From positions 12,844 through 76,843 of the forward strand of contig JAGMES010000003.1 in the NCBI GenBank assembly GCA_023128035.1: DNA of 64,000 nucleotides. The letters are read 5' to 3'. Shown piece by piece: positions 24,836 through 34,208 of the stretch. The DNA comes from Halanaerobiales bacterium. Lineage in GTDB: Bacteria > Bacillota_F > Halanaerobiia > DY22613. Position 1 is the stretch's first letter. Each line of letters begins with the position of its first letter. A program made the translations under genes and the position numbers. Under the pieces are notes generated by a model. It ran no database searches. It was not told where the DNA came from and worked only from the letters and a program-made list of their open reading frames with translations.

Positions 24836-24864
24836 TTGAGAAAATTTATAAAGGATAATATAAA
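24836..24864 (+). promoter_or_regulatory. Candidate sigma-A promoter for the flgB operon
   Basis: TTGAGA (24836-24841), 17 bp, TATAAA (24859-24864). It points towards flgB and would give a long leader of about 320 nt. In such AT-rich DNA a match of this quality is only suggestive, but no better candidate was seen in the 360-bp gap. Confidence 0.35.
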
Positions 24865-24886
24865 AAATGATTATAGATGTAGCAGG

Positions 24887-24996
24887 AATATCGCGAAAAA
24901 TATTAAATTTATATATAGACAGAAAGTTTAAGTTGAAAACAATATCGCTAATTAGCGAAATAATATATTCATAGGTCTATAGTCTCAATATCGGAA
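24887..24996. promoter_or_regulatory. Three AATATCG repeats, one a perfect palindrome
   Basis: AATATCGCGAAA (24887), AATATCGC leading into the perfect 14-bp palindrome TCGCTAATTAGCGA (24945-24958), and AATATCGGAA (24987) lie 54 and 46 bp apart in the gap between the divergent rfbB and flgB units. Repeated sites with a palindromic member suggest binding of a regulator. No regulator can be named. Confidence 0.4.
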
Positions 24997-25060
24997 GCAA
25001 TTTGGTGTAATAATCAGTAAATGTGAAGGAAATTAGTGTACTATGTAGAATATACAATTA

Positions 25061-25165
25061 AAGTAATCTCTTAGTTTGTGACTGGGAGATTTGTCTAAAA
25101 TTTTCGAGAGTGATTACTTAGTATTGGACGGGCGTTCAGTTAGCCTATTTCGTTAAGGGAATAGG
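25061..25165 (+). promoter_or_regulatory. Structured leader of flgB operon with competing stems
   Basis: AATCTC (25065-25070) can pair with GAGATT (25086-25091), while the overlapping AAGTAATC (25061-25068) can instead pair with GATTACTT (25112-25119); the two cannot form together. A third hairpin, CCTATTTC (25144-25151) with 25158-25165, stands just before the flgB Shine-Dalgarno (GGGGGAGAG). Mutually exclusive pairings suggest an attenuator-like leader, but no ligand-binding core is recognised. The stretch 25000-25060 shows nothing else. Confidence 0.35.
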
Positions 25166-25191
25166 TTTTATGATATAAAGGGGGAGAGAAT

Positions 25192-25617
25192 ATGTGGGAT
25201 AAACTAGATAATACTTTGAAAGTTTTGGGAACCGGATTGGATGGCTCTGCCCTTCGACAAAAGATTTTAGCAAATAATCTAGCGAATGTTGATACTCCTA
25301 ACTTTAAAGGACAGGATGTAAAATTTTATTCACAACTTAAATCTAATATGAACGAACCATTTTCGTTGGATTCTCTATCATTAGCAAAGACTAACTCTCA
25401 TCATTTAGCTGGTACTGGATATGGTTCTGATTTTAATGGAGGGTTTCAGGTTTCTCAGACCTCAGGTCAGGTGCGTGCAGATGGAAACAATGTGAATGTA
25501 GATGTAGAGATGGCAAAAATGGCCGAAAATACGATTTATTATAATACGTTAGTGAGTACAGTGGCCGCAAAATATAAAAAAATTAGTCAGGTTATTTCTA
25601 AGGGAGGTGATCGTTAA
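25192..25617 (+). CDS. flgB: Proximal rod protein FlgB
   Basis: 141 residues with the rod-family N-terminal motif LRQKILANNLANVDTPNFKG (about 20-39, shown as ANNLANVDTPNFKG) and a C-terminal helix (DVEMAKMAENTIYYNTLV). FlgB forms the part of the rod next to the MS ring. It heads the long fla/che-type operon and overlaps flgC by one base (TAATG). Shine-Dalgarno GGGGGAGAG is well placed. This is the first gene of about 33 consecutive same-strand genes. Confidence 0.95.
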   Translation: MWDKLDNTLKVLGTGLDGSALRQKILANNLANVDTPNFKGQDVKFYSQLKSNMNEPFSLDSLSLAKTNSHHLAGTGYGSDFNGGFQVSQTSGQVRADGNNVNVDVEMAKMAENTIYYNTLVSTVAAKYKKISQVISKGGDR

Positions 25618-26057
25618 TGTCCTTGTTTAATTCGTTTAATATAAGTGCATCTGCCTTAACTGCTCAAAGATTGAGGATGGACATTCACTCAAATAATATT
25701 GCAAATATTAATACTACCCGTACACCCGAAGGAGGCCCTTATAAGAGACAGATGGCAGTTTTTGCTGAACGTAAACCTAAGTTTGTTATTCCTAATTCTA
25801 CAGAAGATGTTCGATCAAGAGTAGGTACTGGAGTTCATGTTGTTGAAATTAAAAGCGATATGACTTCTCCTAAATTGGTTTATAACCCAGAACATCCTGA
25901 TGCAAATGAGGATGGATATGTGGCGATGCCAAATATTAATTTAGTATCAGAGATGGTAGATATGATTGAAGCTACTAGGGCATATGAGGCAAATGTTACT
26001 GCTTTGAACTCTGCAAAGAGTATGGCTATGAAGGCTTTAGAAATTGGTCGTGGCTAA
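25617..26057 (+). CDS. flgC: Proximal rod protein FlgC
   Basis: 146 residues; FNISASALTAQRLRMDIHSNNIANINTTRTPEGGPYKRQ (in parts: ISASALTAQRLRMD, NNIANINTTRT, GGPYKRQ) and the C-terminal NLVSEMVDMIEATRAYEANVTALN are FlgC signatures. With FlgB and FlgF it builds the proximal rod. The start codon overlaps the flgB stop, and a Shine-Dalgarno (GGGAGGTGA) lies inside flgB. Confidence 0.96.
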   Translation: MSLFNSFNISASALTAQRLRMDIHSNNIANINTTRTPEGGPYKRQMAVFAERKPKFVIPNSTEDVRSRVGTGVHVVEIKSDMTSPKLVYNPEHPDANEDGYVAMPNINLVSEMVDMIEATRAYEANVTALNSAKSMAMKALEIGRG

Positions 26058-26090
26058 TAATTGATGAAGGTAAAAAAGGAGGTTTTCTAG

Positions 26091-26378
26091 ATGCGAGTAC
26101 ATAACATACAGCCGAATATTGCAATTACAGGTTCGGAGAAAGTGAATAAAAATACAGGTACAGGATTTGCTGATTTACTTAAGCAGGCTGTTCAGGAAGT
26201 AAATAATTCCCAAATTAATGCAGATGTGATTGCTGAAAAATTTGCTATTGGAGAAATTGATAACATTCATCAGGTTACTATTGCTACTGAACAGGCGAAA
26301 CTTGCTATGGATCTTACTTTGGCCATTCGCAACAAGGTTGTAGATGCATATAAAGAAATTATGAGATTGCAGTTTTAA
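26091..26378 (+). CDS. fliE: Hook-basal body protein FliE
   Basis: 95 residues. The C-terminal two-thirds has the FliE pattern FADLLKQAVQEVNNSQINAD and IDNIHQVTIATEQAKLAMDLTLAIRNKVVDAY (quoted in parts: FADLLKQAVQEVN, HQVTIATEQAKLAM, LAIRNKVVDAY). FliE links the MS ring to the rod and is an early export substrate. It lies between flgC and fliF as usual, with AAAGGAGG as Shine-Dalgarno. Confidence 0.95.
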   Translation: MRVHNIQPNIAITGSEKVNKNTGTGFADLLKQAVQEVNNSQINADVIAEKFAIGEIDNIHQVTIATEQAKLAMDLTLAIRNKVVDAYKEIMRLQF

Positions 26379-26397
26379 TGTCTAAGGGAAGGTTGGA

Positions 26398-27954
26398 ATG
26401 TATATGGAATGGTTAAAGCAACTAAAAGATCAGTTCCTGAATATATGGAAGGGATTAGATAATCAGATGAAAATATTATTAGGGACATTACTATTTGCTC
26501 TAATAATAGGATTAGTCTTTTTAGTTAATTGGGCTAGCAATCCCCAATATGTCCCATTATACTCAAATTTATCCGAAAATGATGCAAGTAATGTTGTTAA
26601 TTGGTTAAAAGAATCAGGGATTGATTACGAGTTAGATGCAGGTGGTTCCAAAATATTGGTTCCACAGAATAATTTGCATCAAACCCGTCTAGATATAGCT
26701 GGAGCAGGGTTAACTCCCCGAGGTGGGTCGATTGGGTTTGAAATTTTTGATAAGACCCAGTTGGGGATGACAGATAAGGAACGCCGTATTCAATATGCCA
26801 GAGCTGTTTCAGGTGAACTGACTAGATCGATTGAATTATTAGATAGTATAGAATTTGCTAAGGTAAATATCTCTATCCCTGAACAAAGTTTATTCTTAGA
26901 TGAGGAGAAGTTTGCCACAGCATCTGTCTTAGTTAAAATATATCCAGGTAGAAGTTTAACTCAACAAAATATTGCTGCCATAACTCATATGATTGCAGGT
27001 GGTGTAGAAGGATTGCTGCCTGAAAATGTTACAATAATTGATACTAACGGTAATATCCTTTCAGAAGCTTTTTCGTCTCTAGATTCATCTATTGCTCAAC
27101 AGACATCAAATCAATTTCAAGCACAGGCTCAGTATGAGGAAAAGATTCGAAGAAGCTTAACTCAGATGATGGGTAAGATGTACGGTGGCCCTAGTAATGT
27201 TGTAATAACCGTTTCTGCTCAATTAAATTTTGATTCAAAAGAATTGGTTGAGACGATTTATGAGCCAGTTACAGGTGATGAAGGCATTGTTAGAAGCGAA
27301 CAGAAGTATGAAGAAAAGTTTGAAGGGACAGGTGGTACATCAGGTGGAGTACCTGGAAGCGAATCTAATATCCCTCAATATCAGGCAGAAGATGCAACTG
27401 ATACTAATTCTACTTATTCAAAAAATACAAATACCATTAATTATGAAGTGAATCAGCGACAAGTTAAGCAGATCATCGCACCTGGAGCAGTTGAAAATAT
27501 TAGTGTATCTGTTGTGATAAATAGTGATTTGAGTGATACTGAAATTGAGAATTTAACAAAAATTGTAGAATCAGCAATTGGCTACAATCTATCTCGTGGT
27601 GATCAATTAACAATTTACGGTATGTCTTTTGATAATAGTCTTGAAGAACAGGCAATTGCAGCGTTGGGGGATAGAAAGGCAGATGATAAGCAGAAATTGA
27701 TCAACTATGGGGTAGGTGGTTTGATCAGTTTTGGTATTTTATGGATTATTCTAAGGTTGGCTAGAAGGTCAAGCAAGAAAGTCCAAGAACAGAATGTTAG
27801 GGTTTCGGAAGATGCTTTAGAATTGGCAGCTGCTCGTGAATTGACTCCTGAAGAAAAAGCTCGAAGAGAGATGCGTAAGGAGTTAACGGACTTGATTACC
27901 AAGAAACCGGAGGATGTTGCTGAATTATTGAAAACATGGTTGACGGATGATTAA
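26398..27954 (+). CDS. fliF: MS-ring protein FliF
   Basis: 518 residues. Two transmembrane helices bracket a large extracytoplasmic region: about 26-45 (LLGTLLFALIIGLVFLVNW) and about 438-456. Between them are the ring-building motifs with GLTPRGGSIGFEIFDKTQLGMTD (parts: GGSIGFEIFD, LGMTDKERRIQYARAVSGEL). The cytoplasmic C-terminal tail (KELTDLITKKPEDVAELLKTWL) is the FliG-binding segment. FliF forms the ring in the inner membrane on which the motor switch and export gate assemble. ATG at 26398 has AAGGGAAGG upstream; a second ATG at 26404 is possible. Confidence 0.96.
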   Translation: MYMEWLKQLKDQFLNIWKGLDNQMKILLGTLLFALIIGLVFLVNWASNPQYVPLYSNLSENDASNVVNWLKESGIDYELDAGGSKILVPQNNLHQTRLDIAGAGLTPRGGSIGFEIFDKTQLGMTDKERRIQYARAVSGELTRSIELLDSIEFAKVNISIPEQSLFLDEEKFATASVLVKIYPGRSLTQQNIAAITHMIAGGVEGLLPENVTIIDTNGNILSEAFSSLDSSIAQQTSNQFQAQAQYEEKIRRSLTQMMGKMYGGPSNVVITVSAQLNFDSKELVETIYEPVTGDEGIVRSEQKYEEKFEGTGGTSGGVPGSESNIPQYQAEDATDTNSTYSKNTNTINYEVNQRQVKQIIAPGAVENISVSVVINSDLSDTEIENLTKIVESAIGYNLSRGDQLTIYGMSFDNSLEEQAIAALGDRKADDKQKLINYGVGGLISFGILWIILRLARRSSKKVQEQNVRVSEDALELAAARELTPEEKARREMRKELTDLITKKPEDVAELLKTWLTDD

Positions 27955-27963
27955 GGGGTGGAA

Positions 27964-28977
27964 ATGATGCACAATCGTGAAAATTTGAATGGAAAAAAGA
28001 AGGCTGCAATTCTTATAATGTCTTTAGGGCCAGAGGTGGCGGCAAATATTTTTAAGCATCTTTCTGATGAAGATATAGAACAATTGACCCTTGAAATTGC
28101 CAATATGAATAAAGTTTCCCCTGAAACAAAAGATAAAGTTTTGTTTGAGTTTCATCATTTGGCTGTAGCTAATGATTATATAAGTCACGGTGGAATTAGT
28201 TATGCCCGGGAGATTTTAGAGAAGGCTTTAGGAAGTCAAAAGGCTGCATCGATTATTAATCGGCTGACAGCTTCATTACAAGTTCGACCATTTGATGCGA
28301 TTCGTAAAATGGATGCAGCACAACTTTTAAATTTTATACAGGGAGAACATCCTCAAACTATTGCGTTAATTATAGCCTATCTTCATTCTAGCCAGGCTGC
28401 TGCTGTTCTTTCAGGCTTGAAGCCTGAATTGCAGGCTGATGTGGCAAAAAGAGTAGCATTGATGGATCGAACTTCACCAGAAGTAATTAAAGATGTAGAG
28501 CGGATATTAGAACAGAAAATGTCTTCTATTATAATTAATGAGTATGCCAGTGCAGGTGGTGTTCAATCTGTTGTAAATATGTTAAATATGGTAGATAGAG
28601 GAACGGAAAAAATGATTTTAGATGAATTAGATGAAACGGATCCAGAATTGGCGGATGATATTAGAAAACGGATGTTTATCTTTGAAGATATGGCCCTTTT
28701 GGATTCCAGATCAATTCAACAGGTTATGCGTATTGTCGATATGAAAGATGTAGCTCTCGCATTAAAAACTTCTAGTGAACAAGTTTCAAATGTCATCTAT
28801 TCCAACGTTTCAAAACGTCAAGCTGAGATGTTAAAGGAAGATATCGAATATATGGGGCCTGTACGCCTTCGTGAGGTTGAAGAAGCACAACAACGTATAG
28901 TTAATGAGATTCGACGTCTAGAAGAGACAGGAGAGATTGTGATCGCGCGTGGCGGGGAGAGTGATGTAATTGTCTAA
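27964..28977 (+). CDS. fliG: Motor switch protein FliG
   Basis: 337 residues: N-terminal FliF-binding domain (KKAAILIMSLGPEVAANIFKHL), middle domain with the EHPQTIALIIAYL motif (about 124-136), and C-terminal torque domain (about 230-330) with charged residues facing the stator. FliG transmits torque from MotA and switches direction with FliM/FliY. The ATG at 27964 (or 27967) fits the Shine-Dalgarno AAGGGGTGG; a GTG six bases earlier overlaps it. The end overlaps fliH by 8 bp. Confidence 0.96.
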   Translation: MMHNRENLNGKKKAAILIMSLGPEVAANIFKHLSDEDIEQLTLEIANMNKVSPETKDKVLFEFHHLAVANDYISHGGISYAREILEKALGSQKAASIINRLTASLQVRPFDAIRKMDAAQLLNFIQGEHPQTIALIIAYLHSSQAAAVLSGLKPELQADVAKRVALMDRTSPEVIKDVERILEQKMSSIIINEYASAGGVQSVVNMLNMVDRGTEKMILDELDETDPELADDIRKRMFIFEDMALLDSRSIQQVMRIVDMKDVALALKTSSEQVSNVIYSNVSKRQAEMLKEDIEYMGPVRLREVEEAQQRIVNEIRRLEETGEIVIARGGESDVIV

Positions 28978-29701
28978 GATTATCAAGGCTTCACAGTATA
29001 GACAAGAAGAGAAGTTACGTAAGCTTTTCGCTGAAAAAAGTGCAGATCATGATTTAGTAAAAGAAGTCTTAGACAGAGAGGTAGATCAATCTACAGATAC
29101 TCAGAATCTTATTGATGAGGCCAAGTTTGAGGTAGAAACGCTATATGCACAAGCAGAACAAGAAATACTTGCCGCTAAAGAGGCAGGTTATCAAGAAGGC
29201 TATAATGAAGGAGTCCAAAAAGGACTACAGACTGGATTTGAAGAATTTATCAATCATACAGAAGAATTTATTAAAAATCTAGAGAGTGAGACAGCACGTA
29301 CTCAGATGGTTTTAAGTAGCCAAATTGAAGGTATTAGTGCACGTTTGATTCGCTTGAGTGTCCAGATTGCTAAAAGGATTATTGGACACCAGGTTGAATT
29401 AAAGCCTGAGTTGATTATAAATCAGATTGAAAATATTTTAAGTGATATCAGTCGAGTGAAAACCCTAGCGATTCGTGTGAATCCTTCTCAACTTGAGATC
29501 GTTCGAGGATTTGAAGAAAGGTTTCTTTCATTGACTCAGGGAATCGAGGGAATTGACTTTGTGGTTGACCATTCTCTAGAGCCAAGTGATTGTATTATTG
29601 AGACAGATTCTGGTGGCGTTGATGCGACCATAGATACTCAGTTGGAAATAATCTTAGCATCTCTCTTAGAAGAGAATCGAGTTGTTAAAGATGATTCTTG
29701 A
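28970..29701 (+). CDS. fliH: Export ATPase regulator FliH
   Basis: 243 residues: a charged N-terminal coiled-coil (about 30-105, with a [20 protein letters not shown] glycine-spaced helix, shown as [13 protein letters not shown]) and a C-terminal domain like the V-ATPase E subunit with [21 protein letters not shown]. It is the stator-like partner of the FliI ATPase. The start is TTG at 28970 with Shine-Dalgarno GGCGGGGAGAG, overlapping the fliG end. The gene end overlaps fliI. Confidence 0.9.
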   Translation: MSKIIKASQYRQEEKLRKLFAEKSADHDLVKEVLDREVDQSTDTQNLIDEAKFEVETLYAQAEQEILAAKEAGYQEGYNEGVQKGLQTGFEEFINHTEEFIKNLESETARTQMVLSSQIEGISARLIRLSVQIAKRIIGHQVELKPELIINQIENILSDISRVKTLAIRVNPSQLEIVRGFEERFLSLTQGIEGIDFVVDHSLEPSDCIIETDSGGVDATIDTQLEIILASLLEENRVVKDDS

Positions 29702-31001
29702 TTTTGAACGTCTTGAGAGTAAATTAACCAGATCCAATCCTGTGTTACGGTTTGGTAGGATCACTCAGGTGATTGGTCTGGTGATTGAGTCAGAGGGTCC
29801 TGATGTGAGTCTTGGGGAGATCTGCTATATCCAGAGTAAAGAGGGTCATACTTTGACTCAGGCAGAAGTTGTAGGATTTAAAGAAAATCGCGTTTTGTTA
29901 ATGCCCTTTGGTGAAATGACGGGAATTCATCCATCTTGTAGGGTTATTCCAACAGGTAAGAGCTTTCAGGTTAAGGTTGGGCCAGAGCTATTAGGACAGG
30001 TTTTGGATGGTTTGGGAGAGCCTATTTTAGGCGGTTATTTGGATTTAAATATTGATTATCCAGTTCAGAGTCCACCACCTAATCCTTTAATTCGGAAAAG
30101 GATCGAAGAACCGCTGACTTTAGGAATCCGTACAATTGATGGTCTTTTAACATGTGGTAAAGGACAGCGAATCGGTATTTTCTCTGGAAGTGGTGTAGGT
30201 AAGAGTACCCTTCTAGGGATGATAGCCAGGAACACTAATGCAGATGTAAATGTAATTGGGTTAATTGGCGAGAGGGGTCGTGAAGTTCGAGAGTTTTTAG
30301 AAAGGGATTTAGGTCCCCAGGGTTTAGCTCGTTCAGTAGTAGTAGTCGCAACATCAGATCAACCAGCTTTAATTAGGATAAAAGGAGCCCTTGTCACTAC
30401 TGCAATTGCAGAGTACTTTCGTGATCAGGGAAAAAATGTACTTTTGATGATGGATTCAGTGACACGTATTGCTACTGCTTTGAGGGAAGTAGGATTAGCT
30501 GTTGGAGAACCACCAGCAACTAGAGGTTATACACCCTCAGTCTTCGCAGCTTTACCTAAACTGTTGGAAAGGACAGGAAATAATGATAAAGGGACATGTA
30601 CAGCATTATATACCGTATTAGTAGAAGGTGATGATTTTAATGAGCCTGTAACAGATACTGTTCGAGGTATTTTAGATGGTCATATTCTTCTATCACGTGA
30701 TTTGGCTGCACGTCATCATTATCCTGCGATTGATGTATTGGGGAGTGTAAGTCGGGTTATGCCTGAATTAGTTGATCAAGATCATCTTAATTTTGCAGGT
30801 AGGTTAAAAAAACTCCTTGCAGTTTATCATGATGCAGAGGATTTGATTAAAATTGGTGCTTATCAAGAAGGATCAAATTCAGAGATTGATGAAGCGATTC
30901 GAAAGATGGAGCGTATCAATCAATTTTTAACTCAAGGGTTAACAGAGCAATCGACTTTTGATGAAACCAAATCAAAATTGATGGATCTGGTTTTTGGTTA
31001 A
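29691..31001 (+). CDS. fliI: Flagellum-specific ATP synthase FliI
   Basis: 436 residues of F1-beta-type ATPase. Walker A is [16 protein letters not shown] (about residues 165-180) and Walker B is [11 protein letters not shown] (about 252-262), with catalytic Glu in [10 protein letters not shown]. FliI unfolds or releases export substrates at the flagellar type III gate. The ATG at 29691 is used; a TTG at 29682 is also in frame, and both lie within the fliH end with only a weak Shine-Dalgarno, implying coupling to fliH. Confidence 0.96.
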   Translation: MILDFERLESKLTRSNPVLRFGRITQVIGLVIESEGPDVSLGEICYIQSKEGHTLTQAEVVGFKENRVLLMPFGEMTGIHPSCRVIPTGKSFQVKVGPELLGQVLDGLGEPILGGYLDLNIDYPVQSPPPNPLIRKRIEEPLTLGIRTIDGLLTCGKGQRIGIFSGSGVGKSTLLGMIARNTNADVNVIGLIGERGREVREFLERDLGPQGLARSVVVVATSDQPALIRIKGALVTTAIAEYFRDQGKNVLLMMDSVTRIATALREVGLAVGEPPATRGYTPSVFAALPKLLERTGNNDKGTCTALYTVLVEGDDFNEPVTDTVRGILDGHILLSRDLAARHHYPAIDVLGSVSRVMPELVDQDHLNFAGRLKKLLAVYHDAEDLIKIGAYQEGSNSEIDEAIRKMERINQFLTQGLTEQSTFDETKSKLMDLVFG

Positions 31002-31015
31002 GGAGATGAATTAGG

Positions 31016-31483
31016 GTGAAAGGATTTCGGTTCAAGTTTCAACCCATTTTAAATATAAAAGAACAGGAAGAAACGCGTTCTCAGGAAGAATATGTAATAT
31101 TGCAGCAAGCCCATCAAGAAGTAGTGGAAAGTTTGAATCAATTGGTTGTAACAAAGGAAGAACAGATTAATAAAATTCAATCAGCTGAATCTGAGGGAAA
31201 TTTGGATATTAATCAGGCTATATTATATCGTAATTATATAGCTCATTTGCATCAAGAGATTGCGATAACAACTGAAGAAGAGGAACGATCTAAAAAGGAT
31301 ATGGATAAAGGCTTACTACATTTAGTAGAAAAGACCAAAGAGCGAAAGATTTTCGATAAGTTGAAAGAGAAGCAGGAAATTCATTTTTATAATGAAAGAT
31401 TAAAAGCTATGCAAAATGAGTTGGATGATCTGGCACAGGGGCGTTTTATTCATCAAAAAAGTAAACATATGGGGGCAGATTGA
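31016..31483 (+). CDS. fliJ: Flagellar export chaperone/coiled-coil protein FliJ
   Basis: 155 residues: FRFKFQPILNIKEQEETRSQEE at the N-terminus and continuous coiled-coil thereafter, the usual FliJ look. FliJ sits in the centre of the FliI hexamer and couples it to FlhA. The start is GTG at 31016 with AGGAGATGA upstream. The last base of the stop codon is the first base of the next gene's ATG. Confidence 0.9.
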   Translation: MKGFRFKFQPILNIKEQEETRSQEEYVILQQAHQEVVESLNQLVVTKEEQINKIQSAESEGNLDINQAILYRNYIAHLHQEIAITTEEEERSKKDMDKGLLHLVEKTKERKIFDKLKEKQEIHFYNERLKAMQNELDDLAQGRFIHQKSKHMGAD

Positions 31484-32037
31484 TGAAAAATTTTATAAGT
31501 CTATTGCTTATTCTAATCATAATTACTGCACTAACATTCACAATTCTTCATGTTACGAGAATTTTTATAATTAAGGATTTTGTTCTTGAAAAACTTAAAG
31601 AAAATCCAAAAACTGTAGAATGGTTTAAAACCCATGAAGAAGTTGTTGCTTTATCGACCCAAATTGACAATCTAGATACTGTAATTAAAAATAAAGATCA
31701 AGATACCCAGAAGTTACTTTTAGAGATCGAAAAATTGCGCAAAGAAGTGGAAAAATGTGACCAAAAGGTTGAGTCCTTAAATGGTGTAATACAAGAAAAA
31801 GAAAATGAGATTGATCTTTATAATCAGCATCTATTAAAAATTAAGGAGATGTCTGATATTTACGGTGAAATGGAACCGAATAAAGCTGCTGAAATTTTAC
31901 AGGGAATGGAAAATGAACTGATTGTTCAAATTATTGCTGTTCAGAAAAAAGATGTTGTAGCAGAGATTTTATCTTTCTTCTCGCCAGATCGTGCGGCTTT
32001 GATTGCTAAGGAGTACACAGAGTGGGAGAAGAATTAA
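31483..32037 (+). CDS. motE: MotE-family protein (MgtE-N-like)
   Basis: 184 residues: an N-terminal transmembrane helix (about 3-27, FISLLLILIIITALTFTIL), a long coiled-coil (about 50-120) and a C-terminal MgtE-N-like helical domain (MEPNKAAEILQGMENELIVQII, DRAALIAKEY). Such YlxF/MotE proteins occur between fliJ and fliK in Firmicutes and have been linked to stator or motor function. The ATG shares a base with the fliJ stop. It is followed by an 86-bp gap containing a small hairpin. Confidence 0.82.
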   Translation: MKNFISLLLILIIITALTFTILHVTRIFIIKDFVLEKLKENPKTVEWFKTHEEVVALSTQIDNLDTVIKNKDQDTQKLLLEIEKLRKEVEKCDQKVESLNGVIQEKENEIDLYNQHLLKIKEMSDIYGEMEPNKAAEILQGMENELIVQIIAVQKKDVVAEILSFFSPDRAALIAKEYTEWEKN

Positions 32038-32065
32038 CTTAATAACTTAAGATGAAAAGGGTAGT

Positions 32066-32085
32066 TATTTCATTAAGATGAAATA
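32066..32085 (+). terminator. Weak hairpin between motE and fliK
   Basis: TATTTCAT (32066-32073) pairs with 32078-32085 around a TAAG tetraloop; a run of six T starts 7 nt later. AT-only pairing makes it weak. It may reduce transcription into fliK rather than stop it. Confidence 0.35.
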
Positions 32086-32123
32086 GCATAGTTTTTTCAT
32101 CAAATTTAAGGAGGTGAAAGGGA

Positions 32124-33701
32124 TTGAATGGTATTGAAAGTGTGGCAAATTTTACGATGCAAGCATCTCAGGTGAGTCAGAAGAATAATACACCTGAAAC
32201 TAAAACTGGTAACTCAAGTGGTATCTCTTTTGGTCAAATTCTTCAGCAAGGTTATCAAAAACAGAATTCTCCTGAAGAAACAAGAAAACTTTCTAACGAG
32301 GAAGAAGAATTACTTTTTCAAAGTTTAGGCTACTTAGGAGCATGTAAGGAGAAATTGGCTGAGAATCTTAAGGAAGGTAATGCTTCTATACATTCAAAGT
32401 TATCTCAATTGATGGAGAAGATCTCACAGGATAAAAATTTTCTAGAAAATCTACCTGATGATCTTAAAGATATTTTAAATAAATATTTTAGATCATTTAT
32501 GACTCTTTCTGATCTTCAAACTTCAAATCTTGAAGATGCAAAAAAAATTAAGAATCTGCTAGTATCCTGGGAAGAAGAGCAGGCTAAAAAGGACTCAAAA
32601 ATTTTAAAGGAAGTTGAGGATTTGATCTCAGCTATTGAGAGTATTTTGTGTCGTGCTGGTGTGGCTGAAGTTAAAGGAAATGAGCCAGAAAAAGTCAGTC
32701 TTGGAATCTATGATAAGATATTGTTATCAGACTTTGTTACCGATATGAAAAAGAATCAAAAAGGTGTATCAGGTTTGATGGCGAAAAATATTTTGAGTAA
32801 AGTTTCTAAGTTTTTCAATAAGACAGATGATTCTTTGGAAAAAATTGCACTCAAGGAAGAAACTTTTGATTTGCGAGAGAGTTTGAAAAAGTATTTGACG
32901 AAAGATACACTTCCTGTTGATTTAAGTAAAAGAAATTTGGTTCAAAAGACTCAAGAAATGGCTATTAATAAATTACACGTCGAAGACATGGAGATGCATC
33001 CTCTTCAGAAAACTGTTGATAAGAATTTAACAGATCAAATGACTAAAAAACTTATCAAGGAAGGTTTGGGAGCTAAAGAGGAAAAATTCATTTCAGGAAC
33101 TGATATGAATAAAGTGGAAAGTAAAGATAATAAACACTCTGGTGCAAATACTGATTTTTATTTCACACCGAACATGACAAATAGAGAAACTAATAGTTTG
33201 AATGCACCGCCTAATGTTCGACAGCAATTATTTTTGCAACCTGACCAGATTTTCGAACAAATTGTTGATCAGTTTACTGTTCACCTTAGAAATGGATCTT
33301 CTGAGATGGAAATGTTGCTTTATCCTGAAGAGTTGGGTAGAGTTCAGCTTAAACTTATTCAGGAAGATGGTATTTTAACAGCACATTTTATCGTTGAGAG
33401 TATGCAGGTTAAAGAGATTATCGAACAAAATCTTTCCCAATTAAGGAATACTTTTGGGCGTGATAATGAATTACAATGGGAGAAGATTACCGTTGATGTA
33501 GGTAGTGAACAGTTAGGCGAAAATCCTTTTGGTTATCAAGGTCAGGAGGATGGCAGAGATCAACAACGTAGGAGTTCAAACTCTAAAAAGGGTTTTACTG
33601 AAGAGGGTTTGGATGATGAAGGTCTGTTAGCTGTTGAAGAGATTGAATCTGAAACTTCTACTTCAAAAGATCCTAATAGGCTTGTTGATTATCTAGCATA
33701 G
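32124..33701 (+). CDS. fliK: Hook-length control protein FliK
   Basis: 525 residues: a long, Lys/Glu-rich, poorly conserved N-terminal ruler region and the conserved Flg_hook C-terminal domain (about 375-460: LRNGSSEMEMLLYPEELGRVQLKL in parts, MLLYPEELGRVQLKL, and IEQNLSQLRNTF). FliK measures the hook and switches the export gate at FlhB from hook to filament substrates. The start is TTG at 32124, supported by a strong AGGAGGTG 7 nt upstream and the lack of a nearby in-frame ATG. It is followed by flgD, as usual. Confidence 0.92.
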   Translation: MNGIESVANFTMQASQVSQKNNTPETKTGNSSGISFGQILQQGYQKQNSPEETRKLSNEEEELLFQSLGYLGACKEKLAENLKEGNASIHSKLSQLMEKISQDKNFLENLPDDLKDILNKYFRSFMTLSDLQTSNLEDAKKIKNLLVSWEEEQAKKDSKILKEVEDLISAIESILCRAGVAEVKGNEPEKVSLGIYDKILLSDFVTDMKKNQKGVSGLMAKNILSKVSKFFNKTDDSLEKIALKEETFDLRESLKKYLTKDTLPVDLSKRNLVQKTQEMAINKLHVEDMEMHPLQKTVDKNLTDQMTKKLIKEGLGAKEEKFISGTDMNKVESKDNKHSGANTDFYFTPNMTNRETNSLNAPPNVRQQLFLQPDQIFEQIVDQFTVHLRNGSSEMEMLLYPEELGRVQLKLIQEDGILTAHFIVESMQVKEIIEQNLSQLRNTFGRDNELQWEKITVDVGSEQLGENPFGYQGQEDGRDQQRRSSNSKKGFTEEGLDDEGLLAVEEIESETSTSKDPNRLVDYLA

Positions 33702-33713
33702 GAGGTGAAGGAT

Positions 33714-34181
33714 GTGACTGTCCAAAATGTTGGCGCAACTAATAATAGTACTCAAATGACTAACAATAGTACAGAGGAGAATGTTCTTGGAAAGGATGAT
33801 TTTCTCAAATTGTTAGTTACTCAACTTCAATATCAAGATCCATTAAATCCGATGGAGGATCGTGATTTTATCGCGCAAACTGCACAATTTAGTTCTTTGG
33901 AGCAGATGCAGAATATGAATCAAAATTTTTCTAATTTGATGAGAATGCAATCCATTTCACAGATGGCCTCACTTTTGGGTAAAGATGTATCGTACTTTAA
34001 ACCTGCTGGTGAAACAGAAGAGGCTGAAGTTTTAACTGGTACTGTTTCTGAGGTTAAGTATGAAGATGGAATAGCCTTAATGGTGATAGATGGTGAAGAT
34101 ATTCCACTAGATTTTATGTTATCAATTAAAGAACCTGGTAGTGAAAGTCAGGAAACGAATGAGGAAGGAAACGAAGATTAA
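33714..34181 (+). CDS. flgD: Hook-capping/assembly protein FlgD (short form)
   Basis: 155 residues with the hallmark LGKDDFLKLLVTQLQYQDPLNPMEDRDFIAQTAQFSSLEQ (in parts: DDFLKLLVTQLQYQDPLNP, AQFSSLEQM). It lacks the large C-terminal domain of proteobacterial FlgD, as in Bacillus. FlgD caps the growing hook. The start is GTG at 33714; an in-frame GTG nine bases earlier is part of the Shine-Dalgarno AGGAGGTG and was rejected. The C-terminal tail is acidic. Confidence 0.93.
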   Translation: MTVQNVGATNNSTQMTNNSTEENVLGKDDFLKLLVTQLQYQDPLNPMEDRDFIAQTAQFSSLEQMQNMNQNFSNLMRMQSISQMASLLGKDVSYFKPAGETEEAEVLTGTVSEVKYEDGIALMVIDGEDIPLDFMLSIKEPGSESQETNEEGNED

Positions 34182-34208
34182 GATTTTTGATTTTGAGGTG
34201 GTGACAAG

